Shown: piece by piece, positions 17,856 through 26,094 of the stretch
Layout: each line of letters begins with the position of its first letter
Position numbering within the stretch: position 1 is the first letter of the stretch
Program-made: the position numbers and the translations under genes
Notes under the pieces: generated by a model
Told to the model about the DNA's origin: nothing
The model's database searches: none
Seen by the model: the letters and a program-made list of their open reading frames with translations, nothing else
Origin: Actinomadura cremea
Lineage (GTDB): Bacteria > Actinomycetota > Actinomycetes > Streptosporangiales > Streptosporangiaceae
DNA length: 64,000 nt
Assembly: GCF_014648495.1 (NCBI RefSeq)
Contig: NZ_BMRF01000002.1
Location: 728,510 to 792,509, forward strand
Direction of reading: 5' to 3'

Positions 17856-19222
17856 TTGCGCAGCAACCGTCCCGCCCGCTCGCGCAGCACTCCCACGGCG
17901 TCGCCGGTGCGGGACGTCGCCTTGAGCACCTTCGGGTCGGTCGGGCCGAGCGCCCAGTCGCCCGTGCCGGCCTCGACGGGCTTCTTCTTCACCGTCGCCT
18001 GCACGGCGAGCGGCTGCACCCGCCACGTGCCGTCCCACCGGACGAGCCCGATGCAGGACGTCGAGGCCCGCACGAGTTCGGGGGTGACCGGCCCGCACGC
18101 GGGCAGCCGGTCGAAGTCGATGTCGATGGCGCGTCCGTCCAGCTCGAGGGCGGTCTCGTTCACCGCGTACCCCTCCAGGAACACCGGTTCGGCGATGCGC
18201 ACCGGGTGGCGGTCCAGCGGCGGTGCCTCCGCCGCGACCGCGTCCGCCAGCTGCACCCGTGCCACCGCGAAGGGATCGGCCTCCTGGCCCGCGCGTGCTC
18301 TGCCGTCGTCCCAGACGAGGTCGCCGCCCGGCCGGAGCGCCATCTCCGTGACGTTGAGGCAGCGGCGTTCCGCGAGCGCCTTCAGAAGGGTCGGGCGGGC
18401 GTCCAGGAGCCGCCACATCGGCGGCCCGGTGATGGTGTCGACCTTCGGCGCGGCGACGGCCGTCCGCACCAGCCGCGCGTCGCCGCCGTCGACCTCCAGC
18501 ACCCCGTGGACCTGCACCTGGACGGACGTGCCGTGCTCGTGCACGTCGACGCCCAGCACCAGCAGCCGTCCCGACACCTCCTCGGCCGCCGTCGCCGCCG
18601 CGCCCGCCCTGGTCAGCAGCATGCCGCGCGCCCACAGGTCGGCCCAGCGGCGTTCCGGGACCGCCTCCATCGTCGCGACCGGCGACGACGCCCGCAGCTC
18701 CGCCGCGAGCCCGTCCAGCAGGACGGCCGCGCCGCGCAGCCGCGGTTCCTTCAGCAGCCCCTCGACGAACTGGTCGGCCGCCGACACCAGGTCGTGGTCG
18801 ACGCCGCGCCAGCCCGCGATCGCCAGCTCGGCCAGCCAGGACCGGCAGCCCGCGAGCAGGTTCGCGGCGACGTCGTCGCCGCCGGCGGCCGGGCATCGCG
18901 CCCGGGTGCGGCCGACGGCCCCGTCCAGTTGGGCGAGCAGCGCGTCGTGCACCGAGCCGAACAGCGCCGTCCGCGCCCCGGCCAGCGTCAGCAGGTGCGC
19001 CTCCGCGACGGCCCCGGCGGCGATCTTCTCGACCGCCTCGGCCGCCGGACCGCCCAGCGGCGACCCGGCGAGCGCCCCGGCCAGCGCGCTCAGCGCCGCC
19101 GACTGCTCCGCCCCGAGCCGGCCGAACCCGCCGGTCAGCGCCGCGTCGAACCCGTCGACCAGGCCGAGCGCCTCGTCGACCCCGGCGGGCGCCCCGCCGG
19201 TCAGCTCCGTGAGCCCCCGCAT
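17852..19222 (-). CDS. Unrecognised protein of the SWIM/VWA/MoxR operon
   Basis: The 456-residue protein has an Ala-rich helical N-terminal half (several LAGALAG and AAEAV stretches) and a C-terminal half predicted to be richer in strands, with RRWADLWARGMLL, VQVQVHGVLEV and FLEGYAVNETALELDG. No motif is recognised. Its ATG overlaps the SWIM stop by one base (TGATG), and its own stop overlaps the VWA start by four, so translation of all three is coupled. In enteric bacteria the corresponding SWIM protein (YehQ) is longer, so this may be the detached remainder of that protein. That idea is inference and needs alignment. Confidence 0.6.
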   Translation of the reverse strand: MRGLTELTGGAPAGVDEALGLVDGFDAALTGGFGRLGAEQSAALSALAGALAGSPLGGPAAEAVEKIAAGAVAEAHLLTLAGARTALFGSVHDALLAQLDGAVGRTRARCPAAGGDDVAANLLAGCRSWLAELAIAGWRGVDHDLVSAADQFVEGLLKEPRLRGAAVLLDGLAAELRASSPVATMEAVPERRWADLWARGMLLTRAGAAATAAEEVSGRLLVLGVDVHEHGTSVQVQVHGVLEVDGGDARLVRTAVAAPKVDTITGPPMWRLLDARPTLLKALAERRCLNVTEMALRPGGDLVWDDGRARAGQEADPFAVARVQLADAVAAEAPPLDRHPVRIAEPVFLEGYAVNETALELDGRAIDIDFDRLPACGPVTPELVRASTSCIGLVRWDGTWRVQPLAVQATVKKKPVEAGTGDWALGPTDPKVLKATSRTGDAVGVLRERAGRLLRK

Positions 19223-19698
19223 CAGTGCGCCCCTCCCGGGAACCAGTGCATCTCCGGCAGCGGCTCCGGCGACGCGGCCACCTCCAGGTACGCGAGGTGC
19301 CGCAGGAACCGGTTGAACACGACGGCCGCCGGCGCCGGGTCCCTGCGCCCGTCGAGGGCGCCGACCAGGTCGCCGTCCTCACCGGCGTCGACCTTCAGGT
19401 ACCGCTCGACCCGCTCCCGCCCGTACTGCAGGACGGCCTCGGCGACGAGCGCCTGCAGATGCTTGCAGGGATACGTCCCGCGCAGCCCGCCGCACGGCCG
19501 GTTGTTGTTGGTGCTGCAACTCAGCCCGTGCGTCCCCGCGGTGATCGACGACACGTACACGCGAGCGACGTCCGAACCGCTGGACACCACGCCCTGCACG
19601 CGTCCGTCCGCGAGTTCGACGAACGGCACCTTCGCCAGCTTGCGCGGCCGGACGGGCGGCACCACCCGCACCGAACTCGACCGTTCCCACACACCCAA
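19222..19698 (-). CDS. Small SWIM-type zinc-finger protein, first gene of the MoxR/VWA operon
   Basis: The 158-residue protein contains a SWIM-like zinc site: LSCSTNNNRPCGG, then about seven residues to YPCKHLQALV, giving the expected Cys...Cys...Cys-Lys-His pattern. SWIM domains bind nucleic acid or proteins; a role in the MoxR complex is inference. TTG at 19698 is chosen because GGGAGGT lies six bases upstream; a GTG two codons later would put that site 12 bases away. The gene begins the five-gene operon, so the promoter should lie just above 19698. Confidence 0.8.
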   Translation of the reverse strand: MGVWERSSSVRVVPPVRPRKLAKVPFVELADGRVQGVVSSGSDVARVYVSSITAGTHGLSCSTNNNRPCGGLRGTYPCKHLQALVAEAVLQYGRERVERYLKVDAGEDGDLVGALDGRRDPAPAAVVFNRFLRHLAYLEVAASPEPLPEMHWFPGGAH

Positions 19699-19835
19699 AC
19701 CACGACCTCCCGCCGGTGGAACACGAACCGTTCACCGTGTCCCACACTTTCAGCGGGGTCCGACAAACCAGGGGTTCCGGACGGCCGGACGCGCACCTTT
19801 CGGAGCCTCCCGATCAGCGCCCGGGGACCGGCGAA

Positions 19836-19860
19836 CCGGAGGCCCCGGACGGGCCTCCGG
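19836..19860 (-). terminator. Hairpin terminator after the large unknown gene
   Basis: CCGGAGGCCC at 19836-19845 is matched exactly by 19851-19860 with a 5-nt loop. It lies between the 3' end of the minus-strand gene ending at 19970 and the SWIM operon start at 19698, and probably separates the two transcripts. Confidence 0.65.
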
Positions 19861-19969
19861 CGGTCCCGTGCCGCCGGACGCACGCGGGTGCCCGCAGCGG
19901 CGATCTCGCGCCCGCCGGGCGGCAGCGCGCGTCCACTCGAAGCCGGTGAAGGTCTTCGGGGCGCGTCGC

Positions 19970-22159
19970 TCAGGCGCCGCGCATCCAGTGGGGGCTCACC
20001 GACCAGCCGAGCAGGCGCCGCGCGTCCGGGGGCGCGGCGTCGTCGAACGTCCCGCCGACCAGGACGTGCCGCAGCCCCGCCAGCACGGGATCGAGCCGCC
20101 GGACGACGTGCGCGGGCTGCCGGTCGAGTTCGTCCTGCATCCAGGCGGCCACCGCGGCCTGCTCCTTCAGCCCGCACAGCGACAGGAAGAAGAGGGCCTG
20201 CCGCCACGCGTACGCCGCGTCCTTGATCGTGCCCAGCGGGCGCGGGGCGCCCTCGACCTTGCGGACGAGCCGGCACGCGGTGCCGAACGCGCGGCGGGCG
20301 AGGCCGTCCCAGCCGTCCAGCGGATCGGCCTCGATCGGATGCACGAGGACCGCGAGGTTGTGCGTCGTCAGGATCTGCGCCTGCTCGATGATCATCCCGT
20401 TTCCGGGCACCGACCAGCCGCCGGTCGCACCGGCGCGGGTCCTGCACAGGTCGCGGAACCGCCACGCGTCCAGCGCACGGTGGTCGATGCCGTAGTAGCG
20501 CGCGTACAGGGTGCCGTCGAGGAGTTCCCCGGCGAGCCCGGCGGCCCGCGCGAACTTGGGGGAGAACCGTCCCATGAAGATGTCCGCGGCGAGTTCCTCC
20601 ACGAACGGGACGTCCAGGCCCGAGCGCTCGGCGAGCGTCCGGAGCTCGGCGATCAGCGGGTTCGGCAGGATCGTGCCCGGGAAGCCCTGCAGCGCCAGCT
20701 CGGCGAGCCGCACCAGGACGCCGCGCACCCGCGGCGTCGTGGCGCCCGCGTCGCGGTGCCGTTCGGCGGCCCGCACCCACGGCAGCTCGTGCAGCCGGAC
20801 CTGGCTCTCCAGGTTCGTCAGCAGCAGCGACCGCCGGTTGCGGAACGCCCGGTACGTCGCCGCCATCACCCGCCGCAGCGCCGGGTCCGCGTACGCCTCC
20901 GACGTCGCCGCCGCGGTGAGCTGCGGCACCAGCTCCGCCAGTACCTCGGCCGACGGGACGATCCCGCGTTCGACCAGCGCCGCCACCGGGGCCTCGAGCG
21001 CGGTCTCGACCGTGTCCCGCAGCCACCCGGGCACGGCGGTGCCCGCCGCGACGCCCGTGCGGCGCGCCTCCTCCGCGGTCACCGGGCGGACGAACGGCTC
21101 GACCTCCAGCACGCCCGTGTCGTCCGGTTCGTTCGCCAGCCGGGCCAGGACGAGCTGGGCGATCGCGTGGTGCGACGACCGCGCGGCGTCCGCCGCCTGC
21201 CGGTCGCGCAGCGCCGCGTGCTCCGCCGACCCGGGCGTCCCGCGCCGGGCGACCATCGACTCGATCGCGTGCCGCAGCAGCCGCGACGGCTCGCGGCCCG
21301 CGAGGACGTCCGCCAGCGACGTCCGCAGGATCGCGGCGTTCTCCTTCGGCCTGCGATGCTTCGTGCAGCGGGTGTGCTCGGCCGCGAGCCGCTCGTAGCG
21401 GTCGAGCAGCGCCGTGCCGCGCTCGCGCCAGCCGTCCGGCTCGACGGCGCGGACGCGCCCGTCCCGGACCGTCTCCAGCCAGTGCTCCAGCAGCTCGTCG
21501 GCGAACGGGTTCCACACCGCGAGCGCCTCGTTCATCGTCTCGACGGCCGCGTGGGGGCGGCGCTCCCCGAGCCGCCGCCGGACCTCCCCGACCGGCTCGC
21601 GGTGGACGAGCGAGGCGTCCGCGGGCTGCGCGCCGGGCCGGGGGGCGAACCGCAGCCGGTCGGCGAACGGCCCGATCTCCTCCAGCACCTCCAGCGCGCC
21701 CGCCCGGTCGCCCGCCCGCAGCAGCCACGCGACGACGAGCAGCGCCGACTCCTCCGGCAGGACGATCTCGTACCGGCCGTCGTCGAGGCGTTCGTGCAGC
21801 TCGCGGACACCGTCCTCGGTGAGCGCGCGCCGGAACAGCTCCGCGCGCCGCGCGGGGAGCCCGGCCCGCCGCGCCGCGTCCGCCTCGAACTCGAGCAGGT
21901 CGCCGCCCGCCGCGGCCTCGCCCGTCGCGAACCCGCCGCGCAGCACCTCGAGCGTCGCCCACGCGGGTAGCCCGGCGACGGGCGTCCGCGACCCGACGGC
22001 CAGGGAGCCGTCGCCCATCCCGTCGAGGACGCGTCGCCAGCGCGCGAGCCGCTCCTCCGCGCGGCGGCGCGTGCCGGCGTCCTCGTGCGACATCGCCGTC
22101 GTGAACGCCCGGGCCATCTGCCCGGCGGCGTAACCGGGGTTCACCTGCACTTCGTCCAT
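19970..22159 (-). CDS. Large protein of unknown function
   Basis: The 729-residue chain is mostly helical and Arg/Leu/Ala-rich, with no membrane segment and no signal peptide. Stretches such as AWMQDELDRQPAHVVRRLDPVLAGL and ILTTHNLAVLVHPIEADPLDGWD look well conserved but match no family I know. ATG at 22159 is chosen because the sequence upstream is tRNA-like: an in-frame extension continues to 22531, yet it is simply a translation of two tRNA-like elements. There is no proper ribosome-binding site in front of 22159, only the last bases of a cloverleaf, so the mRNA may be leaderless or unusually processed. It lies upstream of the MoxR/VWA operon on the same strand, separated by a terminator, so a link is possible but unproven. 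Confidence 0.65.
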   Translation of the reverse strand: MDEVQVNPGYAAGQMARAFTTAMSHEDAGTRRRAEERLARWRRVLDGMGDGSLAVGSRTPVAGLPAWATLEVLRGGFATGEAAAGGDLLEFEADAARRAGLPARRAELFRRALTEDGVRELHERLDDGRYEIVLPEESALLVVAWLLRAGDRAGALEVLEEIGPFADRLRFAPRPGAQPADASLVHREPVGEVRRRLGERRPHAAVETMNEALAVWNPFADELLEHWLETVRDGRVRAVEPDGWRERGTALLDRYERLAAEHTRCTKHRRPKENAAILRTSLADVLAGREPSRLLRHAIESMVARRGTPGSAEHAALRDRQAADAARSSHHAIAQLVLARLANEPDDTGVLEVEPFVRPVTAEEARRTGVAAGTAVPGWLRDTVETALEAPVAALVERGIVPSAEVLAELVPQLTAAATSEAYADPALRRVMAATYRAFRNRRSLLLTNLESQVRLHELPWVRAAERHRDAGATTPRVRGVLVRLAELALQGFPGTILPNPLIAELRTLAERSGLDVPFVEELAADIFMGRFSPKFARAAGLAGELLDGTLYARYYGIDHRALDAWRFRDLCRTRAGATGGWSVPGNGMIIEQAQILTTHNLAVLVHPIEADPLDGWDGLARRAFGTACRLVRKVEGAPRPLGTIKDAAYAWRQALFFLSLCGLKEQAAVAAWMQDELDRQPAHVVRRLDPVLAGLRHVLVGGTFDDAAPPDARRLLGWSVSPHWMRGA

Positions 22160-22162
22160 AGC

Positions 22163-22234
22163 CAGCGTGGCGGGTTCCGCCCCCGCGCCCTCCGGGTCCC
22201 GAGCCCGGCGCTCTCCTGACTGAGCTACACGCTG
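22163..22234 (-). other. tRNA-like cloverleaf A (Pro-CGG-like anticodon) with abnormal T-loop
   Basis: Read on the minus strand, 72 bases fold into a full cloverleaf: a perfect 7-bp acceptor stem (CAGCGTG with CACGCTG), T8-A9, a 4-bp D stem with an 8-nt loop containing GG, a 5-bp anticodon stem CCGGG/CCCGG with loop CTCGGGA, a 5-nt variable loop, and a 5-bp T stem. The T-loop is GGCGGAA instead of TTCGANT-like, so T54, T55 and A58 are replaced while C56 and G57 remain. A genuine proline tRNA is therefore doubtful. The discriminator position would be G at 22162, directly before CT-ATG of the unknown gene. Confidence 0.6.
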
Positions 22235-22288
22235 ATCACCGGAAACCGTAGAGACGGCACATTCCGGGGGCAACCGAATAAGCCCGGC

Positions 22289-22360
22289 CGACGTGGCAGG
22301 TTCCGCCCCTGCACCCTCCGGGAGTTCAGCCCGGTGCTCTGCTGCTTGAGCTACACGCCG
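22289..22360 (-). other. tRNA-like cloverleaf B (Phe-GAA-like anticodon) with the same abnormal T-loop
   Basis: A second 72-base minus-strand element, 54 bases upstream of A, also folds completely. The acceptor stem CGGCGTG/CACGTCG pairs with one G-U, the D stem is GCTC/GAGC, the anticodon stem is CCGGG/CCCGG with loop CTGAACT, and the T stem is GCAGG/CCTGC. Its T-loop is again GGCGGAA. The D-loop AAGCAGCA lacks the GG pair, so it is more degraded than A. The two copies share most stem sequence and appear to be duplicates. Confidence 0.55.
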
Positions 22361-22587
22361 ATGAGCGCTCACCGTACGGCGAACGGTCATCGCGGGGCAA
22401 ACGCGACGAACGTCCGGCGGTTCGGCCGGCGTGGCGGCGACGTCGCGGGGACGCCGCCACGCTCGTCCGGGCGGACACCGCAACTCACCCGGGTTCGCGG
22501 TCGGCGGCGGCCGATTGCGCGGCGAACACATACCCGTCCCGGTCGGCGGCGGGCACTCTTCGCCTCGTATCCATCAGGGAGGAAGCC
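22361..22587. other. Intergenic region upstream of the carboxylesterase
   Basis: About 230 bases hold the carboxylesterase promoter and, on the other strand, whatever drives the tRNA-like elements. GGGAGGAAGCC, a strong ribosome-binding site, precedes ATG at 22588. I see no convincing -35/-10 pair and no further gene. Confidence 0.35.
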
Positions 22588-24087
22588 ATGATTCGACGCG
22601 TACTCCGCGTCGCGGCCGCCTGCGCCGTCGCGGCGACGGTGCTCGCGGCGCCGGTCACGCAGGCGGCGGCGGACGCCGGGCCCGTCGTCACCACCGACAG
22701 AGGACAGGTCGAGGGGGTCGCCACCGGCCTCGGCCGGGTGTTCCGCGGCATCCCCTACGCGGCGCCGCCCGTCGGGCCGCTGCGCTGGAAGGCGCCGCAG
22801 CCCGCCGCCGCGTGGGACGGCGTCCGCCCCGCGGCCGAGCATGGCGGCGCCTGCGCGCAGAACGCCTCACCGTTCATGGGCCGCGACCAGGTCACCAACG
22901 AGGACTGCCTGTACCTGGACGTCTACGCGCCCGCCCAGGCGTCCGGGAACCTCCCGGTGATCGTGTGGTTCCACGGCGGCGCGTTCGCGTACGGCTCCGG
23001 CTCCACCTACGACGCGCAGCGGCTCGCCGCCGCCGGGAACGTCGTCGTGTCGGTCAACTACCGGCTGGGCGTGTTCGGGTTCCTCGCGACGCCCGAACTG
23101 TCCGCCGAGGACGCGTCCAGGTCCGGGAACTACGGGATCATGGATCAGCAGGCCGCCCTGCGCTGGGTGAAGGCGAACGCCGCCGCGTTCGGCGGCGACG
23201 CCGGCAACGTGACGATCTCGGGCCAGTCGGCGGGCAGCGGGAGCGTCTGCTCGCACGTCCTGTCGCCCGCGTCCACGGGCCTGTTCCACCGCGCGGTGAT
23301 GCAGAGCGGCCCCTGCCAGCTCGTCGCGCGCACCCTCCCGGAGGCCGAGACCGCCGGTGCCGAACTCGCGCAGGAGGTCGGCTGCGGCACCGCCGAGTGC
23401 CTGCGCGGCAAGCCCGCCGGAGAACTGCTCGACGCGACCGTCCCGGCGGAGGGCGAGTCGGAGCTGTCCCTCGCCCTCGCGCCGACCACGGGCACGCCCG
23501 TCCTGCCGAAGGCCGCCGCGGACGCCTTCCCGGCCGGCGAGTACGCGAAGGTCCCCATGATGCTCGGCACGACCCGGCACGAGGCGAGCACCCTGCTCAC
23601 GTCCTCCGACATCGAGGGCGGCCCGGACTCGGCGATCGTCCGCGCGCTGACGAACGCCGCGTTCTCGTGCCCCGCCCGCCGCGACGCGAAGGCCCTGCAG
23701 GACGGCGTCCCGGTGCACATGTACGAGTTCACCGAGCCGAACGTCCCGAGCGTCTACGCCACCCCGCCCGACCTCGAACTCGGCGCCTACCACGGGGCCG
23801 AGCTGCCGCTGCTGTTCGACTTCCCGGCCCGCCCGATCACGCTGAACCCCGCGCAGCGGGAGCTCGCCGCGACCATGATCGGCTACTGGAGCCGGTTCGC
23901 CGCCACCGGCGACCCGAACGGCTCGGGACTGCCCGAGTGGCCCGCGTACCGTCCCGTCATCGGCAAGGTGCAGAACCTGCACGCCGACGGCGTGACGAAC
24001 GTGCGGGACGTCCGCTACTACACCGACCACAACTGCGCCATCTGGGACAACACCGAGGGCCTCCCCGACCTCCCGGGGACCGGCTGA
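22588..24087 (+). CDS. Secreted type B carboxylesterase
   Basis: This 499-residue alpha/beta hydrolase should hydrolyse carboxylic esters outside the cell. It begins with a Sec-type signal peptide (RRVLRVAAACAVAATVLAAPVTQAAA), followed by family landmarks FRGIPYAAPPVGPLRW, EDCLYLDVYAP (type B signature 2) and HGGAF. The nucleophile is Ser214 in GQSAGS; Glu332 in RHEAST and His402 in AYHGAELP complete the triad. Cys residues around 92 and 108 may form the conserved disulphide. The length is slightly short for the family but complete. The start is unambiguous, with GGGAGGAAGCC just upstream. It is convergent with the M23-type gene and ends before the hairpin at 24191-24230. Confidence 0.92.
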   Translation: MIRRVLRVAAACAVAATVLAAPVTQAAADAGPVVTTDRGQVEGVATGLGRVFRGIPYAAPPVGPLRWKAPQPAAAWDGVRPAAEHGGACAQNASPFMGRDQVTNEDCLYLDVYAPAQASGNLPVIVWFHGGAFAYGSGSTYDAQRLAAAGNVVVSVNYRLGVFGFLATPELSAEDASRSGNYGIMDQQAALRWVKANAAAFGGDAGNVTISGQSAGSGSVCSHVLSPASTGLFHRAVMQSGPCQLVARTLPEAETAGAELAQEVGCGTAECLRGKPAGELLDATVPAEGESELSLALAPTTGTPVLPKAAADAFPAGEYAKVPMMLGTTRHEASTLLTSSDIEGGPDSAIVRALTNAAFSCPARRDAKALQDGVPVHMYEFTEPNVPSVYATPPDLELGAYHGAELPLLFDFPARPITLNPAQRELAATMIGYWSRFAATGDPNGSGLPEWPAYRPVIGKVQNLHADGVTNVRDVRYYTDHNCAIWDNTEGLPDLPGTG

Positions 24088-24190
24088 CCCTCCCGGACGT
24101 GCGAGCGGCGGGCGCTCCGACCCGCCCGCCGCTGGCACACCGGGTTCGTCCGGGCCGGAATCCGTGGCGGCCCGCCCGGACCTCCCCGGC

Positions 24191-24230
24191 GCCCCACGCT
24201 CCCGGCCCGCACGGCCCCGGAGCGTGGGGC
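24191..24230. terminator. Bidirectional hairpin between convergent carboxylesterase and M23 genes
   Basis: GCCCCACGCTCC at 24191-24202 is an exact inverted copy of 24219-24230, a 12-bp stem with a 16-nt loop. It lies midway between two convergent stop codons (24087 and 24357) and could end both transcripts. Confidence 0.7.
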
Positions 24231-24356
24231 GTGCCCCGGACGCGGGCCGGGTCCCTGGGCGGCCGATCCCCCGGGGGGCGCATGGGCCCTGGGGCGCGTG
24301 CCCCGGCGCGGATCCTCGGGGCTCGCCATCGTCGGTCGGTGCGGAGCCGCCGTGGG

Positions 24357-25226
24357 TCAGGAGACCCGGTCGAGCTCGGTCGCGGCCGGGACGGTGAACG
24401 GCCGCTGCCCGCCGGGGACGCCCTCGTGTGCCGTCCCGCCGGCCTCGAAGGCGAACGTGAACGGGAGCCCGGCGGCCATCCCCGGGCGGCGGCGGTCCAT
24501 CAGGTGGAAGTGCAGGTGCGGTTCGGACGAGTTGCCCGAGTTGCCGCAGTCGCCGAGCACCTGACCGGCCGTCACGCGATCTCCCTTCCGGACGCGCACC
24601 GACCCCCGCCGCAGGTGCGCGAACACCCCGTACACGCCGTCCTCGAGTTCGAGGATGACGTGGTTGCCGAGGACGAACCGTCCGCTGGACAGCGTCAGCA
24701 GCGACAGGATGCCCCGCGCGACCCCCTCCACCATCAGGTAGGGGAACGCGATCCAGGAGTTGCGGCTCCAGTGGTCGCGCTGCCCTCGCCCCACGGAGAC
24801 GACGACGCCGTCCGCCGGGGCCAGCACGGCCTCGCCGAACGCGGGGAACGCGGACGGGCGGCGCATCGGCGGCCACAGGTGCAGGGCCTCCCAGGAGACC
24901 TTCTCGTCGGGCTGGTGCACGAGGTCGATGGCGTAGGCCTGGCCCAGTTCGTGCGTCCCGTGGCTGGGCACCTTGTCGGACGGGCTGTTCACCGGCACCC
25001 AGCGGCCCCGGACGGGCGCCCGCAGCGGGACGGGCGGGCGGGGCGGTGCGTCCGGCTTGATCAGCAGCCCCGCGCCGAAGACCGCCAGCCCGGCGACGAT
25101 CAGCGCCATGCCCACCAGGAGCAGCCATCCCATGGCGTGCAGCGACTCGGTGAAGACCAGGACCAGGCCCACCAGGATCAGCGGCAGCTGGTACCTGCTC
25201 AGCTGCGTCACGAACTTGCCGTTCAT
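24357..25226 (-). CDS. Membrane protein with an M23-type peptidase domain
   Basis: The 289-residue protein has two hydrophobic helices near the start (about residues 13-30 and 33-55), then an M23/LytM-like fold: HELGQAYAIDL supplies the first His and Asp, and PHLHFHL supplies the HxH zinc pair; the segments between (NHVILELEDGVYGVFAHL, VRKGDRVTAGQVLGDCGNSG) are typical of the duplicated-hybrid motif. All zinc ligands seem intact, so peptidoglycan hydrolysis outside the membrane is plausible. ATG at 25226 follows an AAAGGAGGAACG site. It starts 12 bp after the ArsR gene, so the regulator probably controls it. Confidence 0.85.
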   Translation of the reverse strand: MNGKFVTQLSRYQLPLILVGLVLVFTESLHAMGWLLLVGMALIVAGLAVFGAGLLIKPDAPPRPPVPLRAPVRGRWVPVNSPSDKVPSHGTHELGQAYAIDLVHQPDEKVSWEALHLWPPMRRPSAFPAFGEAVLAPADGVVVSVGRGQRDHWSRNSWIAFPYLMVEGVARGILSLLTLSSGRFVLGNHVILELEDGVYGVFAHLRRGSVRVRKGDRVTAGQVLGDCGNSGNSSEPHLHFHLMDRRRPGMAAGLPFTFAFEAGGTAHEGVPGGQRPFTVPAATELDRVS

Positions 25227-25238
25227 CGCGTTCCTCCT

Positions 25239-25745
25239 TTACCTGCGCACGGCGGCGAGGACGGCCAGCAGCGGGACGACGCGTTCGCCCGGAACCGCGT
25301 AGTGCCCGCGCGCCCCGGCGCGCAGCCATCCGGCGGTGACGAGCGCGCGCAGGTGGTGGTAGAGCTGCCCGGTGGTGCCGAGCCGCTCGTGTTTCGCCAG
25401 CTCGGACGTCGTCCGCGCGCCGTGCAGGATCTCCTGCAGCAGCAGGAGCCGGACGGGGTGGCTCAGCGCGGACAGCGCGGGCGCCAGCTCGCCCCAGTCG
25501 GTGTCCAGGAGCTCGTCGGCCGTCCGCCCCTCCTGCCACTCGTAGTGCTCGCCGGTGGGCAGGTCGACGGTGCCGGTGAACATCACCGCGCCCGGTTCGG
25601 CGACCCGCACCTTGAGTTCGTTCAGCGCCCAGAAGACGTCGCCGTCCAGGGGTGCGGACGCCTCCGAGGACGGTTCGTCACGCCCCTCCAGATGCTCGAC
25701 GCGCCGCTCCAGGCGCGCGAGCCGCTCCTCCAGTCCGTCCTCCAT
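25239..25745 (-). CDS. ArsR-family (HTH_20) transcriptional regulator
   Basis: The 168-residue protein has an N-terminal coiled-coil-like stretch (EERLARLERRVEHLEG) and a C-terminal winged helix: LSALSHPVRLLLLQEILHG, then ARTTSELAKHERLGTTGQLYHHLRALVTAGWL. There are no Cys metal ligands, so it is not a metal sensor of the classical ArsR type. ATG at 25745 has CTGGAG just ahead; the open frame continues to 25805 but is not coding. Cotranscription with the M23 gene suggests that it regulates cell-wall remodelling, which is inference. The AT-rich region just upstream could be its operator. Confidence 0.82.
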   Translation of the reverse strand: MEDGLEERLARLERRVEHLEGRDEPSSEASAPLDGDVFWALNELKVRVAEPGAVMFTGTVDLPTGEHYEWQEGRTADELLDTDWGELAPALSALSHPVRLLLLQEILHGARTTSELAKHERLGTTGQLYHHLRALVTAGWLRAGARGHYAVPGERVVPLLAVLAAVRR

Positions 25746-26094
25746 GGCTCCAGAATAACGTAATTTCGTAATAGCGCGCGTAAACCTAGGGTTTCTTGAA
25801 GACACGACCTACGTTTTCCCGTATGGGTGCTGACGGTGTGCACGAGACCCACTACGGACCGAATCGCGCCAACCTCTCCCTGCCGGCCGTCTCCGCCCTG
25901 TTCACGGCCTTCTTCCTCTTCGTCGAGGGCGGCCCGTGGGGACCCGCTCGATCGAACGCTTCGGGCCGGACGTGCCCGTCCAGGGACTCCGACCGATTCG
26001 CCCGCGCGGGGGAGGCGCCCCGCCCGCGCGGGTGAGGCGGCGCCCCCGGGCCCTTCGGCAGTCTCAATGGAGACCGACCAGACCCGGAGGAAAC
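25746..26094. promoter_or_regulatory. Divergent intergenic region with possible ArsR operator
   Basis: Around 25753-25772, minus-strand ATTACGAA and ATTACGTT repeat directly, giving an AT-rich direct repeat just before the ArsR start. The right half contains GGAGGAAAC, the ribosome-binding site of the secreted protein at 26095. A 79-codon frame at 25796-26035 has no ribosome-binding site and no family look, so I do not call it a gene. Confidence 0.4.

Noticed and set aside
22163-22360. Two ordinary tRNA genes (Pro and Phe)
   Set aside because: All stems fold, but both T-loops lack T54, T55 and A58 and element B lacks the D-loop GG, so I do not call them functional tRNAs.
22157-22531. N-terminal extension of the large unknown gene to 22531
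   Set aside because: The extra residues, with RVAQ...AEPAT repeated twice, are just the translation of two tRNA-like elements; such peptides are a known annotation artefact.
25796-26035. Small plus-strand gene of 79 codons
   Set aside because: No ribosome-binding site, no family, and it lies in the promoter region of two divergent genes.
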